In this document: positions 23,701 through 34,935 of the stretch, piece after piece
Numbering within the stretch: the stretch's first letter is position 1
Layout of the letters: each line of letters begins with the position of its first letter
Source of the DNA: Henckelia pumila
Taxonomy: Eukaryota > Streptophyta > Magnoliopsida > Lamiales > Gesneriaceae
Length of the DNA: 64,000 nucleotides
Direction of reading: 5' to 3'
NCBI RefSeq assembly: GCF_033568475.1
Contig: NC_133123.1
Span: forward strand, 139,268,062-139,332,061
The notes under the pieces: model-generated
Told to the model about the DNA's origin: nothing
The model's input: only the letters and a program-made list of their open reading frames with translations
The model's database searches: none
Translations under genes and position numbers: made by a program

Positions 23701-25974
23701 CTGGAGGACTAAATCATTTCGGTCACCAAGATCTTCGAGTCTGAGCTTTCCACTTTTCCTCCATGAATGGTTATCATTCAAGTAATCCGTCATCTTTTCT
23801 ATATCCCTATTGACTATGTCATCACGATGAGGAGATATGAGTGCGGCTTCTAATGGTTCCTGAAATGTATCCTGCACATAATCATATAGAAGTGAGTCCA
23901 CAACATCAATCTTAAAACACTCTTCATCATTTTGTGAAAATTTCAGTGCATTAAAAACATCAAAGGAAATTTTCTCCTCTCCCACTCTCAGATGTAGCTC
24001 TCCCTTTTGGACATCGATTAATATTTTTCCTGTTGCCAGGAAAGGTCTTCCCAATATAAGTGGCATGTCCAAGTCCTCTTCCATATCAAGCACCACAAAA
24101 TCCACCAGGAAGATGAATTTGTCGAATTTCACCAGTACATCTTCTATTATCCCTCTTGGATATTTTATAGACCTGTTCGCCAGTTGCAACGACATCCGGG
24201 TGGATTTCGGCTCTCCTAAGTTCAGTTTCCTGAAAACAGAATATGGCATTAAGTTTATACTAGCTCCCAAATCACACAAAGCTTTATGAAATTGCACATT
24301 ATTAATAATACAAGGAATAGAAAAACTCCCTGGATCTTTTTGATTTGGTGGAATCTTGTTTTGAACTAGTGCATAACAATTTTCTGTGAGGCTGATCATT
24401 GCATGCTCCTCCAATTTTCTCTTGTTGGAGAGAATCTCCTTCAGGAATTTAGCGTAACTGGGCATTTGCATCAATGCATCAGCGAAGGGGATATTTATAT
24501 TCAATTTCTTGAATACTTCTAGGAATTTCGCAAACTAAGAATCTAGTTTGGCCTTCTTGAGAGCTGCAGGAAAAGGTGGTGGAATAACAATATTTGACTG
24601 TGATGTGGGTGGTTGTGTAGAACTAGAGGACTTACCTGCAGTTGTCCCTGGTGTAGACGGTTCTGACTCTTTTTCGCTTTGCCTCTCACCTTCGATTTTC
24701 TTCCCACTTCTTAATTCAACAGCCTTGACCTGCTCCATTGGATTCTTTTCTGTGTCACTTGGTAAAGTACCTAGATCTCTACTGGACATTGCTTTGGCTA
24801 ACTGCCCAATATGATTTTCCAAGCTCTTGATCGATGCATCCTGATTTTGCATTCGGGTCTCAGTGGATGATATGAACTTCTGCATCATCTGTTCCATGCT
24901 TGACTTCTCTTCTTGAGGCTGTCTTCCGTGGTTTTGATTCTCATATGACCTATTATTCTGTCCTCCCCACGAAAAATTCGGATGTTGTCTCCACCCTGGA
25001 TTATAAGTGTTTGAGAATGGATCATTACTGGGGCGATTCTGATTTCCTACATGATTTACCATTCCTCTATCTGGCTGAAATGACGGATTGCCTATTTGGC
25101 AATCTTTCGTGAAGTATTCAACACCACATTTCTCACACCACACCTCTGGAATACGCATCGCAGACTACCCTAGAGTTAGCTCTTCTATCCTCTTATTCAT
25201 GACCTCTAGCTGAGCGGCTACTGAAGTGAATGCATCAAATTGATGCATTCTTACGGGTCTTTTGACTGCATTACTTTTTGATTGAGGATGATAGCTACTG
25301 GATGTCATCTCCTCAATTAACTCATATTCGTCCTCTGGTGATTTTCGTAACAGATTTCCACCTGCAGCTGCATCTAACATGGTACGATTTGAGTGAGGAA
25401 GACCATAATAAAAAGTTTGTACCACAAGACCGTCTGGTAGTTGGTGATGTGGGCATCTCCTCAGTAGATCTTTGTAACGCTCCCATGCTTCATAAAGTGT
25501 TTCCTGTTCACCTTGAGAAAATGTTGTAATGTCAGCTCTGAGTTTCATTGATTTGGACGGTGTAAAGTATTTAGTCAGGAAGGCCTTTGCTAGATCATCC
25601 CAAGTAGTGATGGACCCTGCAGGTAGATTTGTTAGCCATGCTTTAGCTTTATCTCTTAAAGAAAAAGGGAATAAACGCAAACGAATAGCGTCATCAGAAA
25701 CTCCCTGCATCTTAAAAGTGTCACAGATTTCTAGAAAATTTGTCAGGTGAGCATAGGGATCATCGATTGTCATCCCACCAAACTGGACTGTGTTTTGCAC
25801 CATTTGAATGATAGCAGGCTTTATTTCAAACTGATTTGCTGCTATGGTTGGCCTGATGATGCTTGGTCTGGCATTTTCGATGGATGGCAAAGCGCTATCC
25901 ATCATGGATCTGTAGACAGGCGGTGCATTATTCTCCTCTTCTCCAAATCCACGTAGTCGCTCTTGTTCTGTCAT
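20773..25974 (-). pseudogene. gag-pol: Element E gag-pol, decayed
   Basis: Gag starts at ATG 25974-25972 (MTEQERLRGFG) and has the LRLFPFSLRDKAKAWL and AWERYKDLLRRCPHH motifs and a CEKC half-knuckle near 25130. Protease: DLGASINLMPYS near 24260, LILGRPFLATGK near 24040. RT: CIDYRKLND near 23220, FMDDFSIFG near 22925. RNase [14 protein letters not shown] near 22490. Integrase: CDRCQRTG near 21740, WGIDFMGPF near 21660, ISNGGTHF near 21480, GQVEVSN near 21375, then a basic C-terminus to 20773. Breaks: stops at 25165-25167, 24535-24537 and 22516-22518, and one-base length changes in homopolymers near 21620 and 21540. The second integrase catalytic Asp is Asn (SNGG for SDGG/SDRG), a direct active-site loss. 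Confidence 0.9.
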
Positions 25975-26155
25975 TGTTGTTGCCTTCTTCTTATGCGAAA
26001 AGTTCTTTCAATTTCTGGATCAAAAGGCACGAGTTCTGCTTCGGGTGAATGTTGCATGCACTGCAAGAGAATCCTGCAGTTCACAAATGAAAATAGTGAT
26101 TAAAATTGAAGTAGAGAAAACAAAATAAGAAAAATCAAAGTAATCAATAGTCACC

Positions 26156-26168
26156 GGTAGCGGCGCCA
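26156..26168 (-). other. Element E primer-binding site
   Basis: Minus strand TGGCGCCGCTACC, an Athila-type primer site differing from that of D and F (TGGCGCCGTTGCC). Recalled as complementary to tRNA-Asp in Athila; not verified. Six bases separate it from the LTR. The leader 25975-26155 shows no ORF. Confidence 0.8.
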
Positions 26169-26174
26169 AAAACT

Positions 26175-27574
26175 TGATCGAGCAAATACTAGCACTTAAA
26201 TTTAATATAATTATATCTCTTTTCTGCTCAAAATTATCGCAAGTGCACGACTCAAGTTATAGAAAAGTGTACTGAGTACGAGTATCGTCCTCAGGGACTA
26301 CGTCACAATAATTCAATTATTTAATTTCTATACTTCAAAGTAACGAAAATTTGATTTTTGATTATTCTAAAATTAAAAAGAAAAGAATTCGATTCAAAAT
26401 TACTTGAATGAAAATAAAATAAACCACAAAAAAAAATGTTTAGCGCAGGAAAATATAATATGAAGAAGTTTTGTTGGAATCTCGATTCACCTTTCCCCTA
26501 ATTGAATCTGAACAATTGAAATTACTTTTACACTCATAGATTTGACAAGAATTCCTGAAACATGGACACTCTCTCTCGAGTTTATGCCAATCTAATCCAA
26601 GTTAATGAAACAATCAAATCTCTTTGATTATTTATCATTACTTATTGCTTTACGTTTATTGAATTCCTACAACTTTCAACCTGGTGGTCTATGGTTATCA
26701 ACATTTACTAAATATCATATCTCTATGTATATTTTAAGTCCATGGATTTTATCACTCGTCCTAATGATGAATCTATCTCTCGACAGCAATTCACAAATTA
26801 CGAATCTATGTTAAAGTTAGCTACTCCTCAACATAGAATAATAAAATATGATAAAATCAAATACTCACATAAAAACTCAATCAATTTGTCCAACGATTCA
26901 ATCACAAAAACATGTTACGGGGTTAGGATCCCCAAAATTCCAACAAAATAAAGTTTAGCTACGACAACTCATAATAATATTCAAGCTAAATAAAGTTTTC
27001 AACATAGAATTTCAGAAAAATTGAAGAAGAAGAACTCCCAACGAGAAGAAGAATCTTCGATCTTCAAAGCCACCGCCTCCTGCTTTGCTGTAGTTTTTTC
27101 AACCCTTAAAACGCCTGAAAAGATGCTATATATATTGCCCCTAGATTCCTTTCCTTTTAAAACTCCCGAAATAACAATCTCTGCAATTACGCGTGGGCGC
27201 TCGGTCTGCTCAAATTCACCGACCGAGCGCCCCAAAATTGGCCAACCTTCTGCCCCTGCTTTATCAGCGAGCGCTCGGTCTGCTAAAATTCACCGACCGA
27301 GCGCTCCAAAATCTTCAACTCTCTGCCTCTAATTTTTATGCAAGCGCTCGGTCTGCTCTTTTCTGCAGACCGAGCGCACCCCCTTGTGAAGCAAGAAAAA
27401 TTTCTTTTTTCTATTTTTCCTGCAGAGGTAACCAAAAATAAATAGTAGTAGACAAAACACACACATTACACTAAATGCAAACAATAATTAGAAAAACACT
27501 AACAAGACGACTAAGAACGAAAGCAAAAACACTAATAAAACAAACAATAAAACAAGGAAAAACGACTTCTATCA
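26175..27574 (-). repeat. Element E 5' LTR (right copy, 1400 bp)
   Basis: Second LTR of E, ends TGATCGAGCAAA and ACTTCTATCA on the plus strand. Hairpins at 27197-27230, 27271-27304 and 27344-27377. A minus-strand TATATATA (27126-27135) follows the array by about 60 bases, so the array is in U3 just upstream of the likely start. Confidence 0.95.
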
Positions 27575-27682
27575 GATGTTCTGCCGAGCTATTCCAGAAT
27601 AATGATGGTTGATCAACGGTCGAAAGTGATCTCTGATTGGCACCGATGCATTATTGACAACTCTTTCTCTTTCTTCAGTCAT
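27575..27682 (-). pseudogene. gag: Element D gag, first 36 codons
   Basis: Starts at ATG 27682-27680 (MTEERERVVNN) and is cut by E after ARQNI; the frame resumes at 16026 with TTNNFELKPAL when one gatgt copy is removed. Upstream 27683-27897 is leader with no other feature. Confidence 0.85.
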
Positions 27683-27897
27683 TTATTGCAACTCTTCTCT
27701 TCTAACTTTTCTCAAAGCTTTAGTAGGTTTCTCAATTTCTGGATCAAAGAGCAATGAGTCGTAACTTTGGCTTTTTCGCATAAACTGCATAGACAGAGAA
27801 AAATTTAAAGTTAGAACCAATAAAATAAAATAAAATGTTCTAGATCAAAATTAAGACTAATTAGCACAATTTAATATAAATCAAATAAAATTCAAGT

Positions 27898-27914
27898 CCC
27901 CGGCAACGGCGCCA
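27898..27914 (-). other. Element D primer-binding site
   Basis: Minus strand TGGCGCCGTTGCCGGGG, the classic Athila primer site. Six bases separate it from the LTR at 27921. Confidence 0.9.
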
Positions 27915-28860
27915 AAAACTTGTTGCGTGTTTTTCGCTCGCAAGCGCACGATATCAAGTTATAATATAGGAATTAAGTCCAAGTCAATCCCACAGAGAAT
28001 GAATAAATGATATTATATTAAATATTTGCAACTAATCAAATCCTAATCCTATGTAGAGCTACAAAAATGATTTGATTTTAATAAAACTAAAATTTTCAAA
28101 AACTAAAATTAAATAACCACGAGTTCACGAGATGAAAATTCAATAAGCGATGAATGCTAGAGGTTCGACTTCACTTGACTGTCCATCACAATTTATTTCT
28201 AATGATTGTTCAATTATAATTCTTCTAGTTTATTAGCCAAGAATCCCTATTATTTTCTATTACCTCTCTCGAGTGGCAAGAAAAAATTCGTATTCAATAG
28301 TAAACTAAATATTTTTATTTAAATTCAACTATTAAATTCGATAAAAGGCACAAGAATTCTTCTAACGACTTTTATGGAGTTATATATCTCTCGAACAATA
28401 TAAACACCAAAGATATATTTTTCTATGTCGTATTCAAAATCTCCTCTCTCGAGTGATAGATTCCAAATAAAATATCATTCAATCTATGACCAGTAAATTG
28501 AAAGCATAAAAATCAGGAAAACACAAATAAACTATGCGAAAAATTCAAATATATAAATTAAAATATTCAAATCATGGTTTCCAGTCAAGATTCGTCTACC
28601 TCTAGAATAATAAATTAGTTTATAATAAATTCAAAAATCAAACAAAACATGTTCTTCAAATAATCCATCAAACTAGAAAAATAGAGTTCAAAGGAAAACT
28701 AGAACGAAGTAGAATTAAGCTTTTCCGTCGCCGGATGCTACCGTCTTCCGTCTTCGTACCGGGTTCTCGAGCTCTTGTTGCTGTCCAAGTATTCAAAACC
28801 GACTGATTCTTTTCAATTTTCTGAATGTCGGCGTCCTCCTCTTCTCATGTGCCTAAAATC

Positions 28861-28870
28861 TCCTTTTATA
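28861..28870 (-). promoter_or_regulatory. TATA box of element D LTR
   Basis: Minus strand TATAAAAGGA, about 85 bases downstream of the nearest palindrome unit. Confidence 0.6.
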
Positions 28871-28953
28871 TGTATTCATAAATTCCACAATCAAGCCCTA
28901 TAATCTAGATTTCAAAATTTCCAAAACTCTATTTTGTTTCCATATCACGAACA

Positions 28954-29325
28954 GTCCGCAGATGCACTACTATTCTTGTGCATATGCTTGAGATTTCACG
29001 CAGAAGCTTCTTTCTTCATGTTCTGGGATTGCGCGGATGCGGGAGAATTAGACGCAAATGCGGCTGTTCCTTTTCTTGTGTTTCTGGACTTTGGCGCATA
29101 TGCCTTGAATTGTGCCGCATATGCGCTTCCTTCGTTTCTTAAGTTGCTGGACATCCACTTATATGCGTGATTCGGGCCGCAGATGTGCTTCTTCAAGTCT
29201 TCAAATCTCTGTCTCTTCACGCACATGCTCCAATCTTTCCGCATATGCGGCACCTGAATCTCTCAAATCTCTGCCTCTTCACGCTTATGCGTGAAGTCTT
29301 GTGCATATGCGGTACCTAGCATCTT
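28954..29325 (-). promoter_or_regulatory. Palindrome array (GCATATGC cores) in element D U3
   Basis: Repeated short units such as GCGCATATGCC, CCGCATATGCGC, TCCGCATATGCGG and ACGCTTATGCG at 20-45 base spacing, many perfectly palindromic. Position upstream of the TATA box parallels the arrays in B, E and F although the sequence is unrelated. Confidence 0.6.
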
Positions 29326-29515
29326 CAATGTTCTGGAGTACTTTGACACAACTGCAAATTTCTTCTTCAATGTCTTCTTTTATCTATAAATTCACCAACT
29401 CTCATGAATCCTCCTACATACACAGAAACAACAATGAAACCGCATACATCTGCCCGAACAACGCAAAATTCAATTAAAATCATAACCAAATTAAGTGCAT
29501 AAAATGCACTTATCA

Positions 29516-30779
29516 ATTGTGTTCTTTAAAAATACTAAAAATAAATAAGAGGGGATTTTGAGTTTTGAATTTATCTACTCATAATTAAAAGCAATTAAAA
29601 ATGAATTTCTATCAAATATCATGCAAAATTAAAAATATGAGAAATTAATAAATTAACAAGTCTGGCATCGGTCGACTACACCCTTAAAATTATTCATTCG
29701 ATCATTGATTATCTAAAAATAATTAATTCAAATTGATTATTCACCATTGAAAATTTAATTTTTGTTCCACCTTAATCTTAGTTAATTAGACACCAACGTT
29801 CTAGATTAACCCTTACCAATAAATCAACCCAGATACCAGCGATCTAGATTTAAATCTAAGGTAGCATTCAAATAGTGAAACTGATGAATCTAGACAACAC
29901 AAACACACACGGTTGTATTTAATCTAGTCAATCGATGTTCCTACGAATTAACAAATTCACAGCAAAAATTATTAAACGCAGTTGATTCACAAATTAGATG
30001 GTTCAAACAATTACGAATTTGAATTCTAATTTAGCAGTAGATTGTATAGCGAAATCCTAGGGTGATCAATCCAAAAATCTCACATAAAAGCATGGCAATC
30101 AATTCCAAACAACTCTTGATACACAATTGGAATTAAACAATGAAAAACAGAATCTCACAAATAAATAATTCAAGGGCTTGTTTTTCTCAACCAAGTTCTA
30201 AAGCCTAGCCACAAATATTCATGAAATTCGCAATAAAAATCAAAAGAAGAGAAGAAATCTAAGAAAAATTGAATAAAACCTAGCCTCCAAGGAAAAATTG
30301 GTGTTCTATGCGTCCAAAAATCTCATGATAATCAGTCAAAATCGGAATAAAAGTCTTAAATATAAATTAGAGTCCTCAAAAGACAAGTTTGTTTGTTTTT
30401 TTTCCCTAAAAAATTTCCGATAATCCCGTCTCGCTCGATCGGTAAAAATGTGTCGATCGAGCGAGCACAACTTTCATCCACAAATCTTCTTCTTTCTTGC
30501 TTCCGCTCGATCGGTAGAATTTGACGGATCGAGCGGGAAATCTTCTGTCCAAAACTTTCTATGGTGCCCGCTCGATCGGTAAGAACCAACGGATCAAGAG
30601 GCCAAACTTATGTTCTCAAGTTTTCCATCCAAAATGCTATGTCCTACACAATAAACCGAGAAATACGTTATGTAGACCAGGTACATGAAATATGAACAAA
30701 ATACTTAATTAAAACATATAAATTCATGCAAAACAATATTGAAATAATATTAAAATATGCAAAACAAACACGACTATCA
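29516..30779 (-). repeat. Element F 3' LTR, partial
   Basis: From 29516 it closely matches 57146-57565 (second F LTR). It ends CACGACTATCA at 30779, next to a purine-rich minus-strand stretch. Three palindromic hairpins of CGCTCGATCGGTA...ACCGATCGAGCG type at 30431-30464, 30503-30536 and 30568-30601, period about 70. A minus-strand TTTATATTTAA near 30366-30356 is the likely TATA region. Confidence 0.88.
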
Positions 30780-32636
30780 AATTCCCACATACTTAAACCT
30801 TGCTCGCCCTCGAGCAAGTTGTGCAAAAACAAAATGCAAACAAAAATCAAGAAATAATATGGAGCAATGACCTCAGAAATAATTTTAAAAATTTTCAAAT
30901 CAATTCATATCCAACCTACTATCACTTTGAAAATTTTGAATCACAGACTGGCTTCGCCGCACAAACTTATAAACTCCACAACTCATGTTTCAAAACACTC
31001 TCCTCCAAATTCAATTCTCACATTCATAGATCATGAGGACTTTTCAATGTATCACAGGTTCAAAGTTAGATTGGAATAAAAAACACCCACGATCAGTTCA
31101 AAGCAAAGAATAACAGTGTGCGCGTGTTTGATCAAAAATTCATATTCATTAGAGTGTCAATCGACAGTCCATAGGCAAAATTCTCGCAACCCCTCTCCAC
31201 TAGTATATTGGGCGATTGTGACACGGTCAATAGGTCTTAATCACCTTGTAATGTTAGGTCTGGCTCGTGGCTACAAACGAAGGATAAGAATTCAAAAGAG
31301 AGAGTAAATTATGTATATCTCTAAAGTCCACTCCTCTTCATTCAAACTTCACCTCATTGAGTTTTCATTTTTTCTTTCTTTTTCATCATATTTCTTTCCA
31401 TCAACATTTTTTTTTCTTTTCACCACTTTTTTTTTTACATTTTCTCTTTCCCTTTCACTACTACCTTTTTCTTTGCAATTCTTCCATCATACCATCCATA
31501 TTCACAAATACAAATTAGGAGCATATAAAATTTTAACATTCAAATTACTCTCTTAAAAGCAGGAAATAGTGTTTAGGCTATTCATATGTAGTAATTGTAG
31601 GACCTTGAAACAATGCCAAATGAGGGTTTATCACACGCTTGCACGCATGTCATTCGTTTTTTAATCAGGCTCAAACAAGGTACTAGGGATAAGTAATTCA
31701 GAGGGTAGCTTGAAAGGCTCAAATGATATTCAGAAAGATTGCCTACATCACTCCTAAGTCACAGTTCACTCGTATTTCGCCTCGAGGGTTGTCCAAACTA
31801 GTTCTAGACATGTCTCAATTCACAGTCAAATCATACAAATTTCAATCAGTGCAGAAATGAATAATCATCAGCAATAAACGATTATCTTACAAAAAAATTC
31901 AGAAGTATGCACCTCATGTTCTCACGTATAACGTAAAAGCTCAAAGGGCAACTAAAGACAAAATGTCATTCAAGAAAAATTAGGCCCAAAAATCCAAGCA
32001 ATGCCTCAATCATCTCTATATTTGTATGTTTCAAAATTCAGATTTATGCATAAATCACAGAGTATATGGGAGTGTAATTGTTTAATTGGTTGCATCAGTT
32101 CAAAATTTGGTCAGACAGGTCGACATTCATGGAAATCAGTTACAGACAAAGCAAAGAAATCTTCATCATTGGCCATGCTTCCCATTTCTTGACTCAACAC
32201 ACATGCAACACAATGATATCAAATGAACATGAATTATATGCAAATACGCAACAAAGACAAATGTAAAACAAAATACCATACACTGAATGCACCCCCCCCC
32301 CCCCCCACACACATTTAGCTAAAGCATTGCCCTCAATGCTCTAGAAATATACTAACAAAACACACTATCAAAACACAGAAACACAGAAACAAATGAAAAT
32401 AAACCAAAACAAAATGAAAATGAAAAAAAAAATGACACTCCCCTGGTCTAAGTGTCGACGTCATCCTCTTCGACCTCTGGTGGAATGACAGGGTTGGAGA
32501 ACTCGAACTGGAAGTGCGGAGGGTATGGTAAAGCAACCGGAACAGAGGTCGTGTCAAGGCCAAGATGCATAGAGATGCTCCAAAGGAGAGCATCCACAAC
32601 TTGAGAATTATGAGCTGCCATAGAATTGAACTCGTT
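30780..32636 (-). other. Element F 3' noncoding region
   Basis: No credible ORF. Shares ordered blocks with element E 17441-19245 (clearest at 31198-31283) and a T-rich tract (31360-31480). A C run lies at 32290-32306. Confidence 0.65.
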
Positions 32637-33572
32637 CTAGTGATGGGCATAGGCTGTGAGCTCGCAGATAGAATCAGATTGGGAGCGACGAGCAGGTTGA
32701 GTGGGGCAAGGGGGAGCACTGCTAGATGAAGCCCGAATATTTGGCAGAATATGCATGACCCGGTACGCTCTCTTGGCATCAATTGTGGCACTATCCACGG
32801 GCCGCATTGGTTGCAACCATTCCTCATCGACTCTAATTTGGACACAGGCACGTACACACAGTTCTGATATAATCATTGGAAAGAACAGACCCAACGATGA
32901 AGAGTAAACCGAACTTTTGATCTCAGTGTGTAGTACGCGACCCACATTGATCGGCCAGTCCAAGTCAAGCGTGTATAGAAGCAAAACACGATCAATGGTA
33001 ACAATGCTAGTGTGCAAGATATGAATCATGCATTTAGTCAAGAAGATGTACCATGTGGCCGGTTCCATTTTCAAATGTTTCTCCTTGAAGAACTGGAACG
33101 TGACTGGATCATGCCAAGAAGCCCCAGAATAGGCCAGTTGATCCATAACCTCATATAAGTCCGGGTCCGTCTTGATGCTCAGATATAGACTATCATCGAC
33201 TTTCGGAGTCTCAAGCAAATAATTCAACTCAGTTGCCGTAAAATAAACCAATTTGCCTCTCACAAAGGCCTTACCATCATCCCGTTTAACAGCATTGACA
33301 TAAAATTCACGCACAATAGGGACAACGGCTGCAAGAGGTGGTTTACAAAAGTATTCCTAACCACGGTTTGTAATCTTAATAGCAACCCCGCTATCAAAAA
33401 AATCTAGTTCAATGCCTTGCTCGGCGATTGGCGAACGATGTATTTTCGCTAGTTTGTACCTTTTGCGGGTGGCTTGGTTCACGAACTTTTCGGCAAATCC
33501 CATGGAAAAAACAGGTGCCGCGGCACCGTGGGATGATGACTCGCCGGAAACACAAATTCTCTTTAGGCCCAT
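32637..33572 (-). pseudogene. Element F env-position ORF, one stop codon
   Basis: Frame from ATG 33572-33570 (MGLKRICVSGES) to a stop at 32637, interrupted by TAG at 33359-33357 where the E homologue has Trp (RGWADFC). Shared motifs with E: KAFVRGK, LLETPKVDDSL, WPINVGR, DEEWLQPM. The open frame continues upstream to 33887, but E aligns only from the MGLKR region. No membrane segment is evident. The single nonsense change is the only clear break. Confidence 0.75.
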
Positions 33573-34015
33573 AGTATCGACGGAGATAGAACGAGTAAAG
33601 TATAAGAACATGGGCGGTGGATTGATCGGTAATGTCTGAGATAGGGCAGACGGTTGGTGACTGATCGGAGAAGCAAGGCGCTGGTGGAGATATCCCGATA
33701 AAACTGAGTGAGAACAGAGATGGTGCTCCGATGGTGGCCGGAATAGAGAAGGCGGCGGAGAAGGGCACTGTTGTGAAGGCGGAAAAGCAGTGCCCTGCGT
33801 GGTTGCTCGGAAATTGCAGAGAATTGATGAGGGAGATCCCAGCACGAACGGAGATGATGACCTGAGCCGGAGAGGTGATTCCTTCAAGTTGAGTAGGAGA
33901 TTGATGAGAAAATTATGGTGAAGGGATTTGGGGATTTAGGGATTACGAGGGAAAGACGAGAGAAGTGAGAAGGAAAATAAGAAAGTAGGTAATAAATCGG
34001 TCCTGGAGGGTGTCT

Positions 34016-34233
34016 CGCTCGATCGGTATAAAGTTACCGATCGAGCGGTACATAAAATTTTTTATTCCAGATAAATTCTCGCTCGATCGGTAAAAAGTTA
34101 CCGATCGAGCAGAAAATAAGATTAAAAATTCCAGAGATATTTTCGCTCGATCGGTAAAAAGTTACCGTTCGAGCGGCCTTAAAAACAACAACATTCCAGA
34201 AGATTTCTCGCTCGATCGGTAAATTTTCGAGCG
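34016..34233 (-). promoter_or_regulatory. Internal four-unit palindrome array of element F
   Basis: Hairpins at 34016-34047, 34080-34110, 34144-34175 and 34209-34233 (the last shortened), spacing 64-65. Arms CGCTCGATCGGTAA and TTACCGATCGAGCG, the same palindrome as in the F LTR. It lies between the integrase end (34419) and the env-position ORF, exactly as in E. Confidence 0.6.
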
Positions 34234-34418
34234 GACCAAAAAAAAATTTGTTTCAAAATTTTCCGAAAGAACTAAAAGAAAAGAAATAAATAAAAACAAA
34301 AGCAAAATGAACAATGAAAACTCTAAAAGAAATAAAATAAGCAAATAAGTAGAAGAACACTGGGTTGCCTCCTAGTCAGCGCTAAATTATCAGTCTATAG
34401 CTCAACTGTATGCTTAGT

Positions 34419-34935
34419 TTACCCAGTGATTTGTGGGTCCTCGAGTTCCAGTTCATGCACGTCCTCCACTTCTTTTTCTTGGACCCCGTCATAGTAGTGT
34501 TTCAGTATGTGACCATTCACCTTGAATATTTTTTATGTGTCCAAGCTATGAATTTCAACTGCACCATGGGGAAAGACATTAGTAATAACAAACGGTCCAT
34601 TCCAACGTGAACGCAACTTACTTGGGAATAATCGAAGTCGTGAGTGATAGAGAAGGACTTTCTGACCGACTTCGAATTCCCTTCTGGAGATCATTTTATC
34701 ATGGAATGCCTTTGTCTTCTCCTTGTAAATCCTGGAACTGGCATATGCATCATTGCGTATTTCTTCCAATTCCTGCAACTGCAGCTTCCGGTGTTCCCCA
34801 CTATCATCCATCTGCAAATTAAATTCTTGATGGCCCAATAGGCTCTGTGCTCCAATTACACTGGCAGATGGCACGGCTTCCCAAAAATCAGCCGATATGG
34901 TGACATCCCAATTGGTGTTTTGTATGCAGTTCTGT
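34419..34935 (-). pseudogene. pol: Element F integrase C-terminal part
   Basis: From the G insertion the frame continues [23 protein letters not shown], then the basic C-terminal region ([30 protein letters not shown]) to a stop near 34419. Breaks: a stop after CHLPV near 34855, a one-base shift near 34825 and a stop at 34533-34535. Confidence 0.82.

Larger units (their letters stand above)
16027..27574 (-). mobile_element. Element E: full-length Athila-like retrotransposon
   Basis: Complete 11.5-kb minus-strand element with both LTRs (left 16027-17440, right 26175-27574) and a perfect 5-bp target duplication gatgt (16022-16026 and 27575-27579). From right: 5' LTR, primer site, gag, protease, RT, RNase H, integrase, palindrome array, env-position ORF, long 3' noncoding stretch, 3' LTR. 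The two LTRs are highly alike with scattered substitutions and small indels. Coding parts carry several breaks, so it is not autonomous now. Confidence 0.95.
13486..29515 (-). mobile_element. Element D: Athila-like Ty3/gypsy, truncated and split by E
   Basis: Two pieces of one minus-strand element: 13486-16026 (gag, protease, start of RT) and 27575-29515 (start of gag, primer site, 5' LTR). Removing E with one copy of its gatgt target duplication restores a continuous gag frame across the junction. The left end breaks off inside RT after VSPIQVVPK. D lies about 60 bases inside the 3' LTR of F, which resumes at 29516. Gag and protease motifs (FADAL, DLGASINLM, LGRPFLATGR) are Athila type. Confidence 0.9.
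27921..29515 (-). repeat. Element D 5' LTR (1595 bp)
   Basis: Plus-strand ends TGTTGCGTGTTT and TGCACTTATCA; the minus-strand start TGATAAGTGCATTTTATGCAC is typical of Athila LTRs. After 29515 the LTR of F resumes. About a dozen copies of a palindromic core related to CGCATATGCG lie in 28954-29325, upstream on the minus strand of TATAAAAGGA (28870-28861). Short ORFs at 28934-29294 are by-products of this array. Confidence 0.88.

Noticed and set aside
28934..29294. Short frames on both strands rich in AYA/HMR residues
   Set aside because: By-products of the GCATATGC palindrome array in the D LTR; no codon conservation.
33409..33887. Long frames upstream of the F env-position ORF
   Set aside because: Homology to E begins only at MGLKR (33572); the upstream part is more likely leader.
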